A stretch of 64,000 nucleotides of DNA. Source: Dactylosporangium vinaceum. Its GTDB lineage: Bacteria; Actinomycetota; Actinomycetes; Mycobacteriales; Micromonosporaceae. The first letter of the stretch is position 1. Every line of letters begins with the position of its first letter. Both the position numbers and the translations under genes were made by a program. The notes below the pieces were generated by a model, which was not told where the DNA came from, did no database searches, and saw only the letters and a program-made list of their open reading frames with translations. Location of the stretch: the NCBI RefSeq assembly GCF_019904175.1, contig NZ_CP061913.1:9858001-9922000 (forward strand), in the 5' to 3' direction. Shown piece by piece: positions 43,736-52,172 of this stretch.

Positions 43736-44856
43736 CCGCCGGCGCGGTGGTCCTGGCGGTGCTCCTGGCCCTGCTCGCCCACACCGCGATCAATGCGAGG
43801 CTCCTGCGCAAACCGCCCGGAACCGCAGAAGCCACGGACTCCGCGGCTGTACTGCTCCCGCTGCGCGACGAGGCCGACCGGGTCGGACCGTGCCTGCAGT
43901 CGCTGCTGCGGCTCCCACCGGCGACCCGGGTCATCGTCCTCGACGACGGCTCGACCGACGGCACCGCCGAGCTGGTCGAGCGCACCGCCGGCGACCGGGT
44001 GGAGCTGCGCAGCGGCCGGGACCTCCCCCCGGGCTGGCTGGGCAAGCCGCACGCCTGCCACCAACTGGCCGAGGCCGAAGCCGGATCGGGGGCCCGGACC
44101 GGCACAGGCGCGCAGTTCCTGGTCTTCATCGACGCCGACGTCGTGCTCGCGCCCGACGCGGTCGAGCGCGCGATAGCCGTCATGCGGGCGCACGACATCG
44201 ACCTGCTCACCCCATACCCGCGGATCGAGACCGGGAGCATCGGCGAGCGCCTGGTCCAGCCCCTGCTGCAGTGGTCGTGGCTGACGTTCCTGCCGCTGCG
44301 GGCCATGGAGCGCTCGCCCCGCCCGAGCCTCGCCGCGGCCGGCGGCCAGTTCCTGGTGGTGCGCCGGGCCGCCTATGACCGGGCGGGCGGCCACGCGGCG
44401 GTCCGGGACAGGGTGCTCGAGGACATCGAGCTCGCCCGGGCGGTCAAGCGGGCCGGTGGCCGCATCGCGCTCGCGGACGGTTCGGAGCTGGCGCGCTGCC
44501 GGATGTACACCTCGTGGCGGGAACTGTCGGAGGGCTACAGCAAGTCGCTGTGGGCGTCGTTCGGCTCGCCGGCCGGAGCCGCGGCCGTCCTCGCGCTGCT
44601 GCTCGCCCTCTACGTCGTGGCACCCGCGGCGGCGCTGCTCGGGCCCTGGTCCGGGCCGGCGGCGCTGCTGGGGCCGGCCGCATACGGGCTCGGCGTCGCC
44701 GGGCGCGTGGTGAGCGCCCGGGCCACCGGCGGCCGCGCACTGCCCGACGCGCTGGCCCACCCGGTGTCGGTGCTGCTGTTCGCGTGGCTGGTGGTGCGCT
44801 CCTTCGCGCGCCGCGGCCGCACCACCTGGAAGGGGCGGCCCACATGGCGGCCGTAA
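43723..44856 (+). CDS. Family 2 glycosyltransferase (carotenoid cluster)
   Basis: 377 aa from GTG 43723, overlapping the DUF422 gene by 13 nt. N-terminal membrane helix, GT-A domain with VLLPLRDEADRVGPCLQSLL, IVLDDGSTDGTAEL (about residues 74-87), FIDADVVLAPDAV (DxD, about 137) and VLEDIELARAVKRAGGRI (about 228-245), then a Y-S-KSLWASF loop and three C-terminal helices. This matches membrane glycosyltransferases such as CruC/CrtQ-like enzymes acting on carotenoid hydroxyls. Overlaps the desaturase by 13 nt. Confidence 0.85.
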   Translation: MALLTAGAVVLAVLLALLAHTAINARLLRKPPGTAEATDSAAVLLPLRDEADRVGPCLQSLLRLPPATRVIVLDDGSTDGTAELVERTAGDRVELRSGRDLPPGWLGKPHACHQLAEAEAGSGARTGTGAQFLVFIDADVVLAPDAVERAIAVMRAHDIDLLTPYPRIETGSIGERLVQPLLQWSWLTFLPLRAMERSPRPSLAAAGGQFLVVRRAAYDRAGGHAAVRDRVLEDIELARAVKRAGGRIALADGSELARCRMYTSWRELSEGYSKSLWASFGSPAGAAAVLALLLALYVVAPAAALLGPWSGPAALLGPAAYGLGVAGRVVSARATGGRALPDALAHPVSVLLFAWLVVRSFARRGRTTWKGRPTWRP

Positions 44857-46307
44857 TCGTCATCGGGGCCGGTGTCGGCGGGCTCTCCGTCGCCGCCCGG
44901 CTGGCCGCCGCGGGGCACCGGGTGACCGTGTTCGAGCAGGCCGAGACCGTCGGCGGCAAGCTCGGCCGGCGCACCGTGGAGACCGCGGCGGGGGCGTTCA
45001 CCTTCGACACCGGGCCGAGCCTGTTCACCCTGCCGCAGGTGGCGGCGGAGCTGTTCGCCTCGACCGCCGGGAGCCTCGATCCGACCGGCGGGCTCGACCT
45101 GGTGCCGCTCGACCCCATTGTCCGTCACCACTTCCCCGACGGGTCCACATTGGACTCCGCGGCGGGCGATGCGTTCGCCGAGCGGATCGGGCAGGCGTTC
45201 GGGGCCGAGGCGGCCGCGGACTGGCGGCGGCTGTGGCGACGGGCCGGGCGGGTCTGGGCGACCTCGTGGCGGCACGTGCTGACGTCTCCTGTGGACAGTC
45301 CGATGCAGATGGCCGGGCTGGCCTGGCGGCTGGGCGACCTCGCGGCCATCGCCCCGGGCCGCACGCTGCGCGGGCTGGGCCGCTCGCACCTGCGCGACCC
45401 GCGGCTGCGGATGCTGCTGGAGCGGTACGCGACCTACACCGGCGCCGATCCGCGCCGCGCCCCGGCCGCACTGCTGGCGATTCCCTACGCGGAGCTGGAG
45501 TTCGGCGGGTGGTACCTCCGCGGCGGCCTCGGCACCCTGGCCGACGCGCTGCTGGCCCGCTGTGAGGCCCTCGGCGTGCGGGTGGTCACCGGCGCCGCGG
45601 TCCGCTCGATAGCCGTCGAAGGCGCGCGCGCCGCCGGTGTGATCCTCGAGGACGGCAACGCGGTCAAGGCCGACGTGGTCGTCGCCAATGCCGATGCGCT
45701 CCAGGTGTACCGCAGCCTGCTCCCCCGCCCCCGCGAGGCCCGCCGGCTCGAGGCCCGCAGCCTGGGCGGGTTCGTGCTGCTGCTCGGGCTGCGCGGGCGC
45801 ACGCCGGGCCTCGCGCACCACACGGTGTTCTTCCCGCGCGACTACGACGCCGAGTTCGACGCGATCTTCGGCACCCCGCCCGCGCCGGTGGCGGACCCGA
45901 CCGTGTTCGTCACCGCAGCCGACGACCCGCTGGTCCGCCCGGACGGGCACGAGGGCTGGTTCGTGCTTGTCAACGCCGCGCCGCAGGGCCCGGTCGACTG
46001 GCCCGCGGCCGCCGACGCCTACGCCGACCGGGTCCTCGCGGTGCTTGCCGAGCGCGGGCACGACGTCCGTGACCGGCTGCTCTTCCGCGAGGTTCTCACG
46101 CCGGCCGATCTGGAGGCGGCGACCCGCTCGCCGGGCGGAGCCATCTACGGCACGGCCAGCCACGGCCTGGGCGGCCTCCTCCGGCCGCCGAACCGCTCGC
46201 CGCTGCCCGGGCTGTTCCTGGTCGGCGGCTCCGTCCACCCGGGCGGCGGGCTGCCGCTGGTGATGCTGTCGGCGAAGATCGTGGCCGACCTCATCGGAGC
46301 CGGCTGA
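44844..46307 (+). CDS. Phytoene-desaturase-family FAD oxidoreductase (CrtI/CrtD type)
   Basis: 487 aa from ATG 44844, overlapping the glycosyltransferase end by 13 nt. N-terminal FAD motif VIVIGAGVGGLSVAARLAAAGH (about residues 4-25), GGKLGRR, FDTGPSLFTLPQV; C-terminal FAD motif LFLVGGSVHPGGGLPLVMLSAK (about 457-478). CrtI, 3,4-desaturase CrtD and oxygenase CrtO look alike at this level; position after DUF422 and GT2 favours a CrtD-like carotenoid end-group desaturase. Its 3' end overlaps the convergent hemerythrin-like gene by 17 nt. Confidence 0.88.
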   Translation: MAAVIVIGAGVGGLSVAARLAAAGHRVTVFEQAETVGGKLGRRTVETAAGAFTFDTGPSLFTLPQVAAELFASTAGSLDPTGGLDLVPLDPIVRHHFPDGSTLDSAAGDAFAERIGQAFGAEAAADWRRLWRRAGRVWATSWRHVLTSPVDSPMQMAGLAWRLGDLAAIAPGRTLRGLGRSHLRDPRLRMLLERYATYTGADPRRAPAALLAIPYAELEFGGWYLRGGLGTLADALLARCEALGVRVVTGAAVRSIAVEGARAAGVILEDGNAVKADVVVANADALQVYRSLLPRPREARRLEARSLGGFVLLLGLRGRTPGLAHHTVFFPRDYDAEFDAIFGTPPAPVADPTVFVTAADDPLVRPDGHEGWFVLVNAAPQGPVDWPAAADAYADRVLAVLAERGHDVRDRLLFREVLTPADLEAATRSPGGAIYGTASHGLGGLLRPPNRSPLPGLFLVGGSVHPGGGLPLVMLSAKIVADLIGAG

Positions 46308-46632
46308 GCAGCGGCACCAGCTCCCGCTCCTCGGTCGCGAAGTGCGCCTCGAGCTCACCCGCCAGCCGCTCCAGGAGTGCGGCGTCGGGCGTCTCGGCCA
46401 GCTGCTCGATCTGCCGGGCGATCGCCCCGTGCTCCTCGCGCAGCCGCTGGATCAGCGGTGCGGCCTGCGGAAACTCGCGCTCGATGCGGGGGAAGGCGCC
46501 GTCCTCGTTGCAGTGGTGGGCCTTGAGCGCGCCGCAGAACGCGAGGCAGTGCGCGGCCGGGTCGCGCCGGGCGGCGGCCAAGTCGGCCCGCAGCGCGGCG
46601 TGGATCTGGGCCAGGGTCGGTGCGTCGGCCAT
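46291..46632 (-). CDS. Hemerythrin-like (HHE) domain protein
   Basis: 113 aa from ATG 46632 (AAAGGTG upstream). Four-helix diiron motif residues are present: His in QIHAAL, HH in LKAHHCNEDGAFPRIE (H-x3-E spacing, about residues 44-55), H in REEHGAIARQIEQL and LEAHFATEERELVPLL (H-x4-E). Such small actinobacterial proteins sense or scavenge O2, NO or peroxide. It is divergent from a MarR regulator with a shared palindromic operator, so co-regulation is likely. Confidence 0.88.
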   Translation of the reverse strand: MADAPTLAQIHAALRADLAAARRDPAAHCLAFCGALKAHHCNEDGAFPRIEREFPQAAPLIQRLREEHGAIARQIEQLAETPDAALLERLAGELEAHFATEERELVPLLSRLR

Positions 46633-46660
46633 GATGGGGACACCTTTGGTCGGCAATTAG

Positions 46661-46682
46661 CTTTGTAGTCAAAGTTACTTTG
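46661..46682. promoter_or_regulatory. Overlapping palindromes in hemerythrin/MarR spacer, probable MarR operator
   Basis: CTTTG-TAGT-CAAAG (46661-46674) overlaps CAAAGT-T-ACTTTG (46670-46682) in the 62-bp spacer between the two divergent starts. Both palindromes lie next to the MarR ribosome site and within the likely promoters, as expected for autoregulation. Confidence 0.6.
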
Positions 46683-46694
46683 AGGAGCAAGACA

Positions 46695-47132
46695 GTGTCA
46701 ACCTCGGTCGACGCGGCGATCCGCACCCTGCTGCTGCTCATGCCGCGGATGGTCGGGCGGGCCAAGCGGACGCCGCCGCCTCCGGAGCTGGCCGGGCTCA
46801 ACCTCGCGCCCCGGCACCTGTCGCTGCTGTCATACCTGCTGCTGGACGGCGCGCTCGGCGTCAACGAGCTCGCGGCCCGGCTGGAGGTGGCGCCGACGAC
46901 CGTGAGCCTGATGGTGGGCGACCTGAGCCGTAAGGGCGTGCTGCTGCGGCGCGAGGACGACGCGGACCGGCGGCGGACGATCGTGAGCATCGCGCCGGAG
47001 CACCACGCGGCCATCGACGGCTGGCTCGGGCGCAGCGCGGCGGCCTGGCGCGTGGCACTCGACCCGCTGACCGACGAGCAGCGGGAGCTGCTGGTGTCGA
47101 CGCTGCTGACGTTCGAGGAGGCCCTCGGCTAG
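46695..47132 (+). CDS. MarR-family transcriptional regulator
   Basis: 145 aa from GTG 46695, chosen for GAGGAG 8 nt upstream; a TTG at 46680 in frame lacks one. Winged HTH: LSYLLLDGALGVNELAARLEVAPTTVSLMVGDLSRKGVLLRREDDADRRRTIVSI (about residues 45-100) with wing Asp-Arg-Arg. Likely controls its own gene and the divergent hemerythrin-like gene through the shared palindromes. Stop overlaps the convergent phosphotransferase gene by 4 nt. Confidence 0.92.
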   Translation: MSTSVDAAIRTLLLLMPRMVGRAKRTPPPPELAGLNLAPRHLSLLSYLLLDGALGVNELAARLEVAPTTVSLMVGDLSRKGVLLRREDDADRRRTIVSIAPEHHAAIDGWLGRSAAAWRVALDPLTDEQRELLVSTLLTFEEALG

Positions 47133-47791
47133 CGCAGGGCCTTGACCACCGCCCGCAGGAGCTGGCCGAGGCCGACCAGGGCGACCAGGACCGCGATCGC
47201 CATGGTGAGGGTGGCCGCGCGGTCGTCGAACAGCGTGGCCAGCAGGCCGAAGATGGCGACCAGGATGCGGGTCGGGCGCTCGGCGACGGTGACCGCGCCG
47301 ATGTCCGGCAGGCCCGCCACCGTCGCGCGGGCGCGGACATACTCGTGCAGCCACATCACGGCGCCGGCCGCCACGGCCAGCCAGACGGGCGCGCCGAGGA
47401 GGGCGAACGCGAGCACCCAGGCGGCCTCGGACAGCCGGTCGGCGGCCGAGTCGTAGACCTGGCCCAGGCGGGTGGCGCGATCGGCGATGACGGCCAGCAC
47501 GCCGTCGATCGTGTCGGCGAACGCGGCGAGCAGGATCAGGATCGCGGCCCACAGCCCGCCCAGCGGGGCCAGCGCGGCCACGGGCGGTACACCCAGCGAA
47601 ATCAGCAGCCCGAAGAGCGTCACGGTGTTGGGGCTGCCGACGCCCGCCCGCAGCAGCGCCGAGCCGAGCGTGTGGCCCAGCCGGAGCCAGCCCCGGACCA
47701 GGGACGGGGCCCGGCGCGGGTCGTAGCCTCCGTGGGCGGCCGACCAGCGTGCGCAGTACCCGTCCCAGTCGAGTGCGTCAGGCGCGCGCAC
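47129..47791 (-). CDS. CDP-alcohol phosphatidyltransferase family membrane protein
   Basis: 220 aa, about six membrane helices. The family signature reads DTIDGVLAVIADRATRLGQVYDSAADR (D-x2-D-G ... G-x3-D-x3-D, about residues 91-117); the usual A-R after DG is not in the classic place, so substrate may differ. Members make phosphatidylinositol phosphate, PG phosphate or other phosphodiesters. Overlaps metF by 14 nt on the same strand. Confidence 0.85.
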   Translation of the reverse strand: MRAPDALDWDGYCARWSAAHGGYDPRRAPSLVRGWLRLGHTLGSALLRAGVGSPNTVTLFGLLISLGVPPVAALAPLGGLWAAILILLAAFADTIDGVLAVIADRATRLGQVYDSAADRLSEAAWVLAFALLGAPVWLAVAAGAVMWLHEYVRARATVAGLPDIGAVTVAERPTRILVAIFGLLATLFDDRAATLTMAIAVLVALVGLGQLLRAVVKALR

Positions 47792-48695
47792 CGACGCCGA
47801 GCTGCTGCCAGACCTCGCGGGTCGCGGTGGATCGGTTGAACGTGATGTAGTGGATGCCCGGCACGCCCTCGTCGAGGAGGCGCTGGCTCATCGCTGTCGC
47901 GTGGTCGATGCCGAGGCGGCGCACGGCCTTCGGATCGTCGGCCACCTTCTCGAAGCGGGCCGCGAGCTCGGCCGGGAACGGGGCGCCGGAGAGCTGCTCC
48001 GAGCGGGCGATCGTGCCGACGTTGGTGACCGGCATGAGCCCGGCCACGATCGGCGTGTCGCAGCCGGCCGCGCTGACCCGGTCACGCAGTCGCAGGTAGT
48101 CGTCGACGTCGAAGAACATCTGCGTGATCGCGAAGTCGGCGCCGGCCCGGCACTTGCGCACGAAGTTGGCGGTGTCGGCCTCAATGTCGACGGAGCGCGG
48201 GTGCTTGTAGGGGAACGCGGCCACGCCGATGCTGAAGTCGCCGGCCTCGTGCACGAGCTGCACCAGCTCCTCGGCGTAGAGCACACCCTCGGGGTGCTGG
48301 ACCCACTCCCCCGTCGGGTCGCCCGGCGGGTCGCCGCGCACGATCAGGAAGTTGCGGATGCCGGCCCCGGCCAACTGCCCGATCACGTTGCGCAGCTCGG
48401 CGATCGAGTGGTTCACCGCCGTCAGGTGGGCCATCGGCAGCAGCGTCGTCTCCGTCGCCACCCGCTCGGTGACCGCGACGGTGGTGTCGCGGGTGGTGCC
48501 GCCGGCACCGTAGGTGATCGAGACGAACGACGGCTGCAGTGACTCCAGCTCCCGGATCGCCTGCCAGAGCTGTTTCTCCGCTTCCGGGTTCTTCGGCGGG
48601 GAGAACTCGAAGGAGAACGTGGGCGCGTGCTGCGCGATCAGGTCACCGATCGCGGCAGGTCCGCCGCCCATGACAGAGGGAAGTCCGAGAGCCAC
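47778..48695 (-). CDS. metF: Methylenetetrahydrofolate reductase
   Basis: Reduces 5,10-methylene-THF to 5-methyl-THF for methionine synthesis. 305 aa from GTG 48695; the larger frame to 48968 has no family similarity and an ATG at 48671 is another option. FSFEFSPPKNPEAEKQLW (about residues 25-42), SITYGAGGTTRD (about 58), LTAVNHS, FLIVRGDPPGD, AAFPYKHP and FAITQMFFD are all standard. TACAGT lies 6 nt before the GTG, so the mRNA may be leaderless. Adjacent to idsA-like gene as in the mycobacterial Rv2172c region. Confidence 0.95.
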   Translation of the reverse strand: MALGLPSVMGGGPAAIGDLIAQHAPTFSFEFSPPKNPEAEKQLWQAIRELESLQPSFVSITYGAGGTTRDTTVAVTERVATETTLLPMAHLTAVNHSIAELRNVIGQLAGAGIRNFLIVRGDPPGDPTGEWVQHPEGVLYAEELVQLVHEAGDFSIGVAAFPYKHPRSVDIEADTANFVRKCRAGADFAITQMFFDVDDYLRLRDRVSAAGCDTPIVAGLMPVTNVGTIARSEQLSGAPFPAELAARFEKVADDPKAVRRLGIDHATAMSQRLLDEGVPGIHYITFNRSTATREVWQQLGVGARA

Positions 48696-48840
48696 CTTCT
48701 GACTGTAATGCCCGAAGCGGCGGGAAGGCACTTCCAAGTTTGCGGAGCGGAATTGTCGTACCTGGGGGGTATAAGAGGGGGCGGATGTTGCCGGTGGGTG
48801 GCGTCCCTGGTGCCGCGACCTGGTCCCAGGAGGTGGCTGT

Positions 48841-50112
48841 ATGTCCTTTGTCCGGGAAGACGACGAGACGTTCGGTGCGCTGCTGACCCGATTGCGCCTG
48901 GATCGCGGGCACTCGCAGCTGCGGCTGGCGGAGGCGCTGTGCGCCGCCGCGGGCCAGCCGACGATCACCAGGCACGAGGTGTCCCGGTGGGAGCGCGGCG
49001 AGCGCGTGCCGGGCCCGCCGTGGCTGGCGTGGATCGCGCTTGTACTGCAAGTCCCCCTCGACGATCTGGAGCGCGCGGCCGCCGTGTCGCGCCGCGGGGT
49101 CGCCCGCGCGGCGCCCGGACCCGCGGCGGCCGGCGGCGGCGCCGGGGCCGGGCGGGGCGCCGGGCCGCCGGACGGGGGCCCGGTGGACGCGCACCGGGTG
49201 CTGGAGCTGCGGCAGATGGACGATCTCGTGTCCGGGCCCGAGGTGGTCCGGGTCGTGCGCGACGCCTATACGGCCGCGGTGCGCCAGGCGCCCGGTCAGG
49301 GCCGGGCCGCGCTCGGGCTGGTGGCCGAGCTGGCCCAGCTGGCCGTCTGGGCCGGGGTCGACGCCGGGGCGGCGGCCGGTGGGCGGTCCGTGTCCGGGCT
49401 CGTGCGCGACGGCCTGCGGGCCGCGCTGCACGGCGGGCAGCGGGCGCCGGCCGGGCTGCTGCTCGGATGCGTCGCCCAGCTCCACGCGGAGCACGGGGCC
49501 GGGGCGTCGGCGCTGCGGCTGGCCCGGGCGGCCCGGCGGCTGGCCGGCCCGGCCGACGCCGGCACGCTCGCCGTCCTGTGGCTGCGGGAGGCGGCGGCCG
49601 CGGCGGCCACGGGCGACCGGGGCCGGTGCGACGCGGCGATCGCGGCGGCGGCGCGAGCACACCGGGGGCGACGCCCGCAGCACGAGCCGCCGGGGCTCTA
49701 CTGGCTCGACGACACCCACTTCGCGGCCATGGCCGGGCGGTGCCAGGCCGCGCTCGGGTGGCCCCGCCAGGCGCTGCCCATGCTCGACGCCGCGCTGCGC
49801 TCGGCCGCGCGGGCCCGGGCGGCCGGAGGGGCCGGGCTGCGGCCGCGGGCGCTCGGGCTCGTGCACGTTGCCCGGGCCCGGGCACTGCTCGCGGGCGGTG
49901 CGGTGGATGCGGCCTGCGCGGCCGCCGGTGACGCCGTGATCGCCGGGGTGAGCTGCGGCTCCGTGCGGCTGGCCCGGGAGATCGAGCGGGTCCGGCCCGG
50001 CCTGCGCCGCGGGCGCAACTACCGCGAATTCGCCGAAATGTACGCGTCGGTGGCCAGGGCCGGCCGAGATGGGGACAACATCGGTTCGTCGAGGAGGGCG
50101 GTTTCGGACTAG
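48841..50112 (+). CDS. XRE-type HTH regulator with TPR-like C-terminus
   Basis: 423 aa. N-terminal helix-turn-helix FGALLTRLRLDRGHSQLRLAEALC ... ITRHEVSRWERGERVPGPPWL (about residues 11-62), a Gly/Ala/Pro linker, then Ala/Arg-rich helical repeats resembling TPRs to the C-terminus, the layout of actinobacterial Rgg/BldD-neighbour signalling regulators that bind small ligands or peptides. AGGAGGTGG precedes the ATG. A good -10 (TATAAG, 48770-48775) lies 65 bp upstream. The 3' end overlaps nothing; the GGPP synthase starts 10 nt later. Confidence 0.88.
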   Translation: MSFVREDDETFGALLTRLRLDRGHSQLRLAEALCAAAGQPTITRHEVSRWERGERVPGPPWLAWIALVLQVPLDDLERAAAVSRRGVARAAPGPAAAGGGAGAGRGAGPPDGGPVDAHRVLELRQMDDLVSGPEVVRVVRDAYTAAVRQAPGQGRAALGLVAELAQLAVWAGVDAGAAAGGRSVSGLVRDGLRAALHGGQRAPAGLLLGCVAQLHAEHGAGASALRLARAARRLAGPADAGTLAVLWLREAAAAAATGDRGRCDAAIAAAARAHRGRRPQHEPPGLYWLDDTHFAAMAGRCQAALGWPRQALPMLDAALRSAARARAAGGAGLRPRALGLVHVARARALLAGGAVDAACAAAGDAVIAGVSCGSVRLAREIERVRPGLRRGRNYREFAEMYASVARAGRDGDNIGSSRRAVSD

Positions 50113-50122
50113 CGTCTCTGCC

Positions 50123-51184
50123 GTGACGCACCCCTTCCTCGACCGCGCCGACCTCCGCGACCGGGTCCGCGCCGCCCTGGGCCAGTTTCTGCAGCGGCGG
50201 CGCGACCGGCTCGCCGAGATCGAGCGCGAGGCGCTGGCCCCGGTCGCCGACGCGATCGACGCGCTGGTGCTCGGCGGCGGGAAGCGGCTCCGGCCGGCGT
50301 TCGCATACTGGGGCTACCGGGGCGCGGGCGGCGCGGACCGGGACGAGATCGTCGCCGCGGTCGCCGCGCTGGAGCTGGTCCAGGCGAGCGCGCTGATCCA
50401 CGACGACGTGATGGACGGCTCGGAGACGCGCCGCGGCGAGCCGGCCGCGCACCGGCGCTTCGCCAACCTGCACGCGGCCAGTGGATGGCGCGGCGACCGC
50501 AACGCGTTCGGCACCGCGGCCGCCATCCTGCTCGGCGACCTCTGCCTGGTCTGGTCCGACGAGATGCTGCACGCCAGCGGCGTCGACCCGCAGACCCTGG
50601 CCCGGGCCCGGCCGGTCTTCGACGACATGCGGACCGAGGTGACCATCGGGCAGTACCTCGACGTGCAGACGCAGGCCACCGGTGACACCTCCACCGCGCG
50701 GGCGAGCCTGGTGGCCCGGTTCAAGTCGGCGAAGTACACCATCGAGCAGCCGCTGGTGTTCGGCGCGGCGCTTGCCGACGGCGGGCGGCTGGCCAAGGCC
50801 TACTCCGCGTTCGGGCTGCCGCTCGGCGAGGCGTTCCAGCTGCGCGACGACATCCTCGGCGTGTTCGGCGACCCGGCGGTGACCGGCAAGCCCGCGGGCG
50901 ACGACCTACGCGAGGGCAAGCGGACCTACCTCATCGCGGCCGCGATCGAGCGGGCCGGCACCGCGGTGTTCGACGCCCACCTCGGCGACCCGCAGCTCGA
51001 CGAGCGCGGCGTCGCGCTGCTGCGCTCGACGATCGTGGACAGCGGGGCGCTCCAGCGCACCGAGGAGCGCATCGCCGACCTGACCGAGTCCGCGCTCGAC
51101 GCGCTGGCCGAGGCCGAGATCACCGACGAGGCCCGCGACGTGCTCACCGGTCTGGCTCAGGCGGCGACCCAGCGGGCGGTCTGA
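50123..51184 (+). CDS. Geranylgeranyl diphosphate synthase-type polyprenyl synthetase
   Basis: Short-chain E-isoprenyl diphosphate synthase, 353 aa from GTG 50123. First Asp-rich motif ALIHDDVMDGSETRRGEPAAH (about residues 90-110, DDVMD followed by the RRG), substrate Lys GGGKRLRPAF (about 52), GQYLDVQ, KSAKYTIEQPL and second motif FQLRDDILGVFGD (about 237). Supplies C20 for carotenoids, consistent with the convergent lycopene cyclase genes, or for polyprenols as with mycobacterial idsA2. 10 bp after the XRE regulator. Confidence 0.95.
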   Translation: MTHPFLDRADLRDRVRAALGQFLQRRRDRLAEIEREALAPVADAIDALVLGGGKRLRPAFAYWGYRGAGGADRDEIVAAVAALELVQASALIHDDVMDGSETRRGEPAAHRRFANLHAASGWRGDRNAFGTAAAILLGDLCLVWSDEMLHASGVDPQTLARARPVFDDMRTEVTIGQYLDVQTQATGDTSTARASLVARFKSAKYTIEQPLVFGAALADGGRLAKAYSAFGLPLGEAFQLRDDILGVFGDPAVTGKPAGDDLREGKRTYLIAAAIERAGTAVFDAHLGDPQLDERGVALLRSTIVDSGALQRTEERIADLTESALDALAEAEITDEARDVLTGLAQAATQRAV

Positions 51185-51461
51185 GCCGGACCCAGAGCGC
51201 CAGGGTGGCCACGATCAGCGCGAAGCCGAAGGCCAGGTCCTCGATCGGGGCGTAGACGAGCCGGATGCCCAGTATCGCGTCCGGGTTGTAGAGCACCACG
51301 CCGCGGCCCGTGAGGATGCCGTTGGACAGCAGCTGGAAGGCCAGGACGATCGGGTAGGAGCACCAGAACACCCGGCCCAGGAGCACTCGCGTGCGCAGGA
51401 CGGCCACGTCGAGTACCACCGCCGAAATCACCCCGAGAACAGCCGCCGCGGTGTAGGTCAC
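51144..51461 (-). CDS. crtYd: Lycopene cyclase domain protein, CrtYd-type subunit
   Basis: 105 aa from GTG 51461, a GTGA overlap with the upstream crtYc stop; the open frame to 51956 is not used. Three membrane helices; family motif APIEDLAFGFAL (P-x-E-D, about residues 76-87) and ILTGRGVVLYNPDAILGIRL. With CrtYc it forms the heterodimeric actinobacterial beta-cyclase (or C50 epsilon cyclase LitAB/LbtAB type). The 3' end overlaps the convergent prenyl synthase by 41 nt. Confidence 0.9.
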   Translation of the reverse strand: MTYTAAAVLGVISAVVLDVAVLRTRVLLGRVFWCSYPIVLAFQLLSNGILTGRGVVLYNPDAILGIRLVYAPIEDLAFGFALIVATLALWVRLRPPAGSPPEPDR

Positions 51462-51778
51462 CGCCGCGACCACCGCAGCAGCGTCAACCGGGTCGCCTCG
51501 AAGCCCAGGATCGCGCACACCGGCACGACCAGGAAGAACAGCAGCTCCTCCAGCGGCAGGCCACCCGGAAGGATGACCCCGACGATCTGGCGGGGGTCGA
51601 AGGTCCAGTGGTCGGCGTGGATGGCCAGCAGGTCCCAGACCACGAACACGGCGGCGACCGGTGCGATGGTCAGCACCAGTCGCCGCACCTGCCGCAGGAC
51701 GCCGACCTTCAGCAGCGGCTCCAGCCACAGCGCCCCGAAGAGGCAGCCGGCCAGGACCAGCAGATAGGTCCAGCGCAC
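51458..51778 (-). CDS. crtYc: Lycopene cyclase domain protein, CrtYc-type subunit
   Basis: 106 aa, three membrane helices, start MRWTYLLVLAGCLFGALWLE typical of CrtYc; AIHADHWTFDPRQIVG (about residues 52-67) and the P-x-E-E motif GGLPLEELLFFLVVP (about 72-86). Its stop overlaps the crtYd start. It begins 2 bp after the Rv2175c-like gene on the same strand, so all three may be one transcript. Confidence 0.92.
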   Translation of the reverse strand: MRWTYLLVLAGCLFGALWLEPLLKVGVLRQVRRLVLTIAPVAAVFVVWDLLAIHADHWTFDPRQIVGVILPGGLPLEELLFFLVVPVCAILGFEATRLTLLRWSRR

Positions 51779-51780
51779 CG

Positions 51781-52128
51781 TCAGAAGCCCAGGGCCTGCG
51801 CGCGCCGCTTGACCTCGGTGGCGCGGTTGCCGCGCAGCGCGGCGGCGGGCGTGCCCGGCAGTGACTCGTCAGGTGTGTACAGCCACCGGAGGGCCTCCGC
51901 CTCGTTGTACCGGGCGTCGTACAACAAGCGCAGCACGCCGGGGAGGTGCTTGACAACGCCCTCGTCCGTGATGAAGTCCGCGGGGACCCGCAGCACCCCG
52001 TTTTCCCGGACGGCGATCAGGGACTGGTCGCGGACCAGCTGGTGCACCCGGTTCACCGGGATGCCGAGGCGCTCCGCAACGTCGGGCATGGTCAGCCACT
52101 CGGCCGGACCGGCAGATTGTTCGCTCAC
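51781..52128 (-). CDS. Rv2175c-family DNA-binding protein
   Basis: 115 aa. N-terminal winged/HTH-like segment EWLTMPDVAERLGIPVNRVHQLVRDQSLIAV (about residues 10-40), RENGVLRVPADFI, then a C-terminal helical part VVKHLPGVLRLLYDARYNEAEALRWLYTPDESLPGTPAAAL. In Mycobacterium the orthologue is phosphorylated by PknL on an N-terminal Thr; here a PknL-like kinase is encoded 0.7 kb away in the opposite direction, which supports a kinase-substrate pairing. Confidence 0.9.
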   Translation of the reverse strand: MSEQSAGPAEWLTMPDVAERLGIPVNRVHQLVRDQSLIAVRENGVLRVPADFITDEGVVKHLPGVLRLLYDARYNEAEALRWLYTPDESLPGTPAAALRGNRATEVKRRAQALGF

Positions 52129-52172
52129 ACAAGCAGGTTAAACCTCGCAACGCGATGGGGAAGGAACGGGCA

